Source: Callaeas wilsoni (Eukaryota > Chordata > Aves > Passeriformes > Callaeidae). Taken from it: a stretch of 64,000 bases of DNA. Location of the stretch: positions 1-64,000 of the forward strand of contig VWPU01001212.1 of assembly GCA_013398955.1 (NCBI GenBank), given 5' to 3'. The number at the start of each line of letters is the position of its first letter. Positions within the stretch are counted from its first letter, which is position 1. The position numbers were made by a program, and so were the translations under genes. Below the pieces are notes generated by a model. The model saw nothing but the letters and a program-made list of their open reading frames with translations, had not been told where the DNA came from and did no database searches. Below are positions 57,828 through 64,000 of this stretch, piece by piece.

Positions 57828-60800
57828 ATTACAAAGTGAGAAATACTTAGCATTTATTTAATTAGCTTGGCTACAATACAGACGTTCCATGATTACAAAC
57901 CAAAGTCAGTAAAATCCTAACGTGAATGGTACTTTTTTGTCCCATTGGAAATTAAAAATCAGTTGCACTATGATTAAATTGATTCCGGGTGGTTTCTTTT
58001 GAGCAATTATGTTCAAAAAGTGTCTGCCAGTCCAATTTGCTATCAAATCTCACTTTATCGCTAGCATTCCACATGCAGGTGCATAGACAATATAAACCCA
58101 AAGTCCTACAGAATTATCATCCTTTTGTAGGAATGAAATGCTGATTGTTTATTATCTGATTTAATTTCTGGTGGTTAAATCTGAACAGTCTGATTTAGCA
58201 ACATTTTCAATCAACCTTACAAATATTTGAATGCATTTATGCAACAATTAATGTGCAAAATAGCATGGAGCAAAGTCAGCTCTTTTTTTCTGCTTCAGTC
58301 GGGGCACCCGATCCCTGTCCCCTAAGGAGTGGGATGTTCCCAGGGCAGCCTGGGGTGGGACTGCCCATGGAAGGAGCTGTGGTGCTGTCCTTTGGAGAAG
58401 GCACCATCAGGACATAACAGCCCCTCTCCTCTCTGTGGGGCCGCCGGCGAGAGGGGCTGGAAGCAGCGCTCCCCTGGCATGAATTTGGGACCACAGCCCA
58501 GTCCCATACTTGTGCTAGTGTGCCTGAAAGTGGGATTGCACCCCTCAGACTGTGCTGGCAGCTGAGAGTGAAGCTGAGGCTGGCTGCAGGGCAGCATGGG
58601 GCACAGTCCTGCTGCCTCTCTTGGGCATGGTGAAACCAGGTCACCAAAGGGAGCGCATTTGTGAATTCAGGTCACTGGAACAGCTCTAACATCACACTGC
58701 ATGACTTTATTTATCGGAGGCACTGGTAGATTCAGTGTTGCCCATAAGGTTTCAGTCATCTCGTTTCCAAGGCATGAGGCACCATCTCTGTTTGCAGACA
58801 TGTGGAGGCAGCTCCCATGGCCATGGGATGGGGACCCTGGAGCACCTCTGAGCTTCACTGGTGGCACTTCTTGCTGTTAAAGGTGACTGAGTGCAGGCTG
58901 GGATGGCTCTGGTGTCATTTTTGCACAGATTTTTTTGCACACATTTTGCCTCCCTTCCCCTCTGCACTGCAGGCTGTGGTTGGTAGTGATGCTGTTGACA
59001 AAGGGGTGACTCACTTCCACCACCAAATCTCTCGTGCACAATGCGTCTATATCCTGTTTAATTTCACACCTATCCTGTTTGCTTAGTTACACAGCATTGC
59101 TGTTCTATTTGGTGAATTTTAGATTGTATTATAAGGAGTGAATTTTTATATTATATTATACTATATGATAATTGCTCATTTAATTTTAACTTGGTAATAT
59201 GTTTATACTGCAAACAGTTATGAAAATGACTTATAAGAGTGTTTTAACTAGATGTGTAATTTGAGGATACAAATTTAATATGCTATACAAAGACTTACGG
59301 GACAGAATTGCTGTGCCCTTACTCAGTTAGGTAAATGGGAGTTTACTTGAGCACAGAAGCATTCGCAACCCAGGGAGTGTTTTGAGACCACTGCTTAATT
59401 GTGCTAATTACGACCCGTAAGTCACAAACTCGGATGTGATATATCACCAGGTCTGTTCCTGGTTTTGCTGCAGGTGAGCAGTGCAGTGTTAAGCAAGGAG
59501 CACACAACCCGAGCCGTGCATCTCTTACTCACCCCTGCGAGGAGTTACTCATGCTGCTCCTTTCGCCATAGGAGTAATGAGGAGATGAATGCCCCTGTTT
59601 TCACCAAATACTCAGGAGTTACTTAGGTGGACGGATGTTGTCAGAGTGGAAGCCACATCACTCCATTACACTGCCTATTTTTTGGGCCTGGGCTAAAGTG
59701 TTGCCCCCAGCACCACTGGGAGCTTTGTGCGTCTCCCTGCCAGCACGCCACTCAACCTGCCCCTGAACATCCCTCCATGAGCCACAATCCTCCTGGGTGC
59801 TCTCTCCTCGTCCTCCCAACCCTCTGCTCCTCTTGATCCCACTGAACTGGCACTTTTAAATTACTCTCATCCTTAGTATAATTTACTGAAGGAGCTGAGG
59901 GAATGGACAGGGATAGGGGGAAGATCAATGGGAGATGCTTAGATGGCACTGCAGGTCTTGTCAGCCTAGGGGAGGCCCCATGGCAGACTGGCTGCCCAGC
60001 TTCCAGCTTTCCCAGCTGTGTCTGCCCTATACAGACTGAAGAGTTGCTCTCCTTCTGTCTCTATTTCCATACTGGATTTTACTATTGTAAATACTGATTG
60101 GACGAATGACAATGAAAGAGACTCTTCAGAGCACCTGGGGGTTTGGTAGGTAGTATAATTTGGCTTGCTGTGAACACTTGTACTTGAAATTTCCAATTTC
60201 AGTGTGGAATTAAATTTTGACCTCATCAGCATACCTGACTTAGCACTACTGGCAGGTTTGCTAACCCTTTATTTAATGTTCTGAGCTACTGTTGGTTTCA
60301 ACTTTAGCAAAAACCTTCCTTTTCTTTAGCAAAGTGTAGCAGCCAAGCTAAACAAATATCAGAAAATCCTTTTAACTGTGTCCACTTCTTTTGTTTGGAT
60401 GCCCCGAGCTTCCCACCCCATGGTGGCACCGGTCCTGCTCTGCAGCCCCACAGCAAAGCCACCTCATTTCTGCTGATCCTGGTGCCCAGAGGCACCTTGC
60501 TCTCAGCATCTGAGTCCTGCCTGCAAAAAACCATCATGCCTTGGCCCCTGGGGTTTCAGGCAGCTGCCCATTTCCCTCTTTGTTGCTGCTCTGCCAACCT
60601 TCAAGCTCGTGGTCTCGGGACCTGGGGCTGCACCCGCAGTCATCCCAGCAGTGTAGGATCACACCCGCCTCCTAAGTCAAGTGCAAAGTCAGAGGCTAAG
60701 CGGAGATTAGGGATCAGGTATTTTAGTCAGTGGACATCCTAAGAACTTGATCCGAATGGCCTGGCTTAAAATAAATAACCCATTTTCAATCAGGTTTTGC

Positions 60801-63800
60801 TTCTGACAGGCAGAGCTCCATGAACATAGAAAAAAGTAGGAGAAGGCTCTGGAGCAAATCCGCCAGAGTCATGCATGGCAGTAAAACCATACCAAGCAAC
60901 AGGGACTCACTAATACTCATGTTTTGTGGGTTAAGCAATGTTTTCCATCTATGTAGTGTGCAAGTAGCCAAGTTCCACTGTCAGCTTGGGTTCCTTTTGG
61001 GACTATTCCCATAAGACCAATCTCAGAGGAGAAAACTCAAGGGATTAATGGGATTTTTTTCCCAGTGATTTCATTGGATTTTGAATGAGGCCTAAAATGT
61101 TGCTGATGCTAAAAGTATATGCACTTTCAGCTGCAGAGACTTAGCCATGCCCTTTAATAATCTTTAATGATCTGATCCCTTTGCAGTACCAAGAGTAATA
61201 ACAGCATTGGGGTGATGCCAGGAGATGATGAGCCATCCCGGTTATGCTTTAGTGGTTCAGGAAGACAAACTTCTACTGCTCCTGCCTCTGAAAAATGCAT
61301 CCCTTTTAACTCCAGAAACCAAATCCCACTCCCCCTTAAGCTTCCAAGTGCCTTCTCCCACAAGACCCTACCTGCCACACTGTGTGCCCCGTGGGGTGCT
61401 GTGTGCCTGCCTCACCTGCACTTGCAGCCCAGCTATGAATTTTGTTTTTTCCCCTGTCACAGTGGTGTCTCATGAGCTGCAGGAATCTGAAAGGGTCTGG
61501 AAAACATGCTGGCACTCCAGCCCCTGGAGGCAGGCCATTTGCACTGTGCTGCAGCCTCTGTTTTTGCCAGGCACGTGATGAAGTTGGCCGTCCTGTGTCA
61601 TTGTGGTGAAGAGAATCCGAACAAGAGCCTCTTCCACGGGCAGCCTGTGGTGCCAGCACACAGGACTGGAGCTGCTGGGGCCCACTGCAGGGAGGGCCTG
61701 GAGAATACAGTGAGCAGTCTCTCCTGTGTTTGCAATGTGGAAAAGGGGCTTCTGAAGGCACCTCATGCTTCTGACACTTTTTCAGATATGTTACAATCCT
61801 GCGAAATCAAAGCCTCCTCACGTGCGCAGTTTCTGCACTTTTCCCTTAGTGCTGTTGTTCTCCCTTTCTCCTGGTGCCAATGTTGCCTCCTTCCCCGACT
61901 GGCAGATGAGAACTTGGCTTCAGTGCGCTTACCTTTGGCCAGTGTTTTTTAAAGTCAGCTTCCGACCAACCTGTTGTTCAGCCAGATGACTCCCGAGGCA
62001 GTAATTCCTACTAAGTTTTCCCTTCCGCAGATTCCTGGGATGGCTCTTTCAGAGCCAGCCACTTGTTCCCACCCACTGCTTGCTACTGTGGGACACAGCA
62101 GCCAGTGCTGCTGGGCTGGCTGAGCACGGCCAGCCAGGGATGCAGGAAAGCTCTCGACCCTTGCTGGAGCCACCGGAGGGTAGTTTAGGGCATGACATCA
62201 CCAGCACAGCGCAGGCATGAGCAATGACACAGAGGGGAATTGGGGCTTGCATGCCAGGGGAAGGAGGGAACAGGAAGAAAAAGAGAAGGAAGAAGGAGGT
62301 TTGTTTTCTGTTTCCTTCGCTGCAAGTCTCAGCACACATCCCACCGTGTTAGAGTGGGATGTCTGGTTTTGAGACACCGTAAAACACACGGATTAAAAGG
62401 GAAACCACCACACTGCCTTGCTCCTAATCAAACCCTGCTTTATTGTAGCACCTTCGTTGCCTCCAGGTAGTGGGAAGCTTGAAATCAGTTCTCCTCTTAA
62501 TTTGACCTGGTATATCACCAGCTCCTCTCCCCTCTGGCACCAGCAGGGGCTCTCCCCAGGGTTCTCTGCCTCTGGGCACCACGCCCGGGCTGCTGTGCCA
62601 CGGTAAATTAGAGCAGATCTAACCCTGTAAACCCCACTAATCCCTCCAGGGCAGGAAAACACTGTTTAACGGGACAATGCAGCAGAACGCAGAGACTGCG
62701 GAGTGCAGACACCGCAGTTTAGCAGGGGTACCCCAGATTCCTAATGCCCAGGTGTTACCACTGCCAATAGGTTTCAGGGGGGTTCTGAGGACACCCCATG
62801 CCCAGCTGAAGGGCACAGATTTGAACCTGAGGTCTCCGGGGCTGCAGCCACAGCTCAGTCCCTGCTCGTTGTCCACACCTCATCACAACCACCAAGTTCA
62901 AAGTGTCTCGAGATGCTGTTCCCACGGGGAAGGTTTCTTTCTTTTTCACTGATTTATTGAAAAGAGTAGGGTCTCCTGGCATCCCGCAGGATTTCTAGGG
63001 GAGGTATTTAAAAGAAAAACACTTGGATGTGTAGGTTTCCATCAAAATAACGGCGCCTATAACGACAGGCAAAGCATAAACGCTTAGGCAGACAAAGATA
63101 AGCGTTGGTGCTGTGGCTGCCTATTTAAATCAGATCCACACAAACGCCGGTCTGGACAGGAGAGACCCAAAGTCTTTCTTGTTCATTACGTGAGCCTAAG
63201 CAGAAGACCTTTATTTGAAGCTTATTTCTGCTTTCATATGTCACAGCAGCAGTATTCTCCAGCAGTGGAGGGCAGCTTTTCTCTAATTTTAGATCTTTCT
63301 CTCGGAAGATGGCAGCTGACAACGGAGACAGGCCTCTGAAAAGGATGGATTTGAAGGCTTGCCTTTTTACTAAAGATGTACAAGCTGTGCAGCGCGGCGG
63401 TTCTTGCGAGATCAAACCGAGTGGATTTCAGATTCAAATCCCACCCTACTTTGAGGTCAGACTCCAGGCAATGTGTCCCAAGCTGCTCACCAACAGAAAG
63501 GCAGGCGTCGGTTTTTTTAGCAAAAAAATACAAATTGTGAGAGCTAAGGAAGGGGAGCAGGAGCAGGGATAAATGATTTACACACAGCAAACCCACTGAG
63601 GAAGTCAAACAGATGCTTTATTGTCTCCCAGGGCTCCAGGCTGGATATATCCATTTCTAAATAGAGTTTGCTGCACCTCAGTGAATCGTTTCAGGCTACA
63701 AATTGTCCTGCAAGGTTCAAGGTAAAGCTTCTCTGTTTCCCTCCTGAACAGCTCATTGCACCCAAGAAAAGGCAGAGCCAGCCCACAACATGGGCAGAAG

Positions 63801-64000
63801 TGGGAAAAGCCCCACTAGGTCAGTTGCAATCTCCCTTTTTTGTGTCCACAGTGTGTCTGATGGGCTTTCAACAGCAAGCTTAGGAGACACCTCAACAACT
63901 TGCTTTACAGCATCTGTTTTAGTTATAGAGAGGGCAGAGTTTCCACAAATAGGGAGTCAAAATGGGCAAGCAGAAGCTACCAGCGGAGTTACTCATGGGG

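Larger units (their letters stand above)
54970..64000. other. Intergenic to window end, no gene seen
   Basis: About 9 kb without a recognisable gene. It holds short tandem duplications at 55174-55201, 56386-56430 and 56618-56647, a 20-T run at 57808-57827, and AT-rich candidate regulatory stretches at 57830-58265, 59090-59460 and 63000-63130. An 87-codon frame at 63309-63572 with a good start context is discussed as a weak lead only. Confidence 0.55.

Noticed and set aside
63375..63460. Possible tRNA-like piece with B-box-like GATTCAAATCC
   Set aside because: Only the B-box-like stretch matches; no acceptor stem, anticodon arm or A box could be folded around it.
1..64000. CRISPR arrays, bacterial operons, phage or plasmid genes
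   Set aside because: No regularly spaced repeats, no ribosome-binding-site-led gene clusters and no prokaryotic gene families. The window is vertebrate.

Overview
The window reads as a nuclear chromosome segment from a bird, probably a passerine. The evidence is three decayed CR1 LINE copies plus a short CR1 tail, two solo endogenous-retrovirus LTRs of bird-like type, T/G-rich low-complexity runs, and one intact gene whose protein is clearly vertebrate MID1IP1. The passerine assignment is an impression from repeat style and was not tested.

Layout. Positions 1-1760 form a dense CpG island holding the MID1IP1 promoter (TATA box at 357-364), a long leader without ATG, and the complete single-exon coding region (972-1466, + strand, 164 codons). 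The AT-rich 3' UTR has poly(A) signals at 1968 and 2682. From about 2.7 kb to the end I find no further gene I can defend. The rest is a gene-poor tract carrying: a CR1 copy with reverse-transcriptase remains on the minus strand (about 5390-6529); a CR1 tail (about 15550-15610); a CpG-rich, CCAAT-box-rich solo LTR in minus orientation (30355-31052) with 6-bp flanking repeats; a CR1 3' end (32255-32497); an LTR-like fragment with an undetermined base at 38807; a solo LTR (42384-42938) with a perfect 5-bp target-site duplication; and a CR1 copy (43155-43746). Several short tandem duplications and homopolymer tracts are scattered through it.

The lack of genes fits known vertebrate synteny as I remember it: MID1IP1 borders a large gene desert that reaches towards BCOR. 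Such deserts often hold conserved developmental enhancers. Several AT-rich stretches without long repeats (for example 17840-17990, 25001-25340, 40540-40960, 45835-46230, 57830-58265, 59090-59460, 63000-63130) have the look of candidate conserved noncoding elements, but only a cross-species alignment can decide.

I found no operon-like cluster, CRISPR array, bacterial defence system or other previously undescribed system. The most unusual local structure is the CpG- and CCAAT-rich solo LTR near 30.4-31.05 kb, which contains an 11-bp perfect inverted repeat built on two CCAAT boxes.
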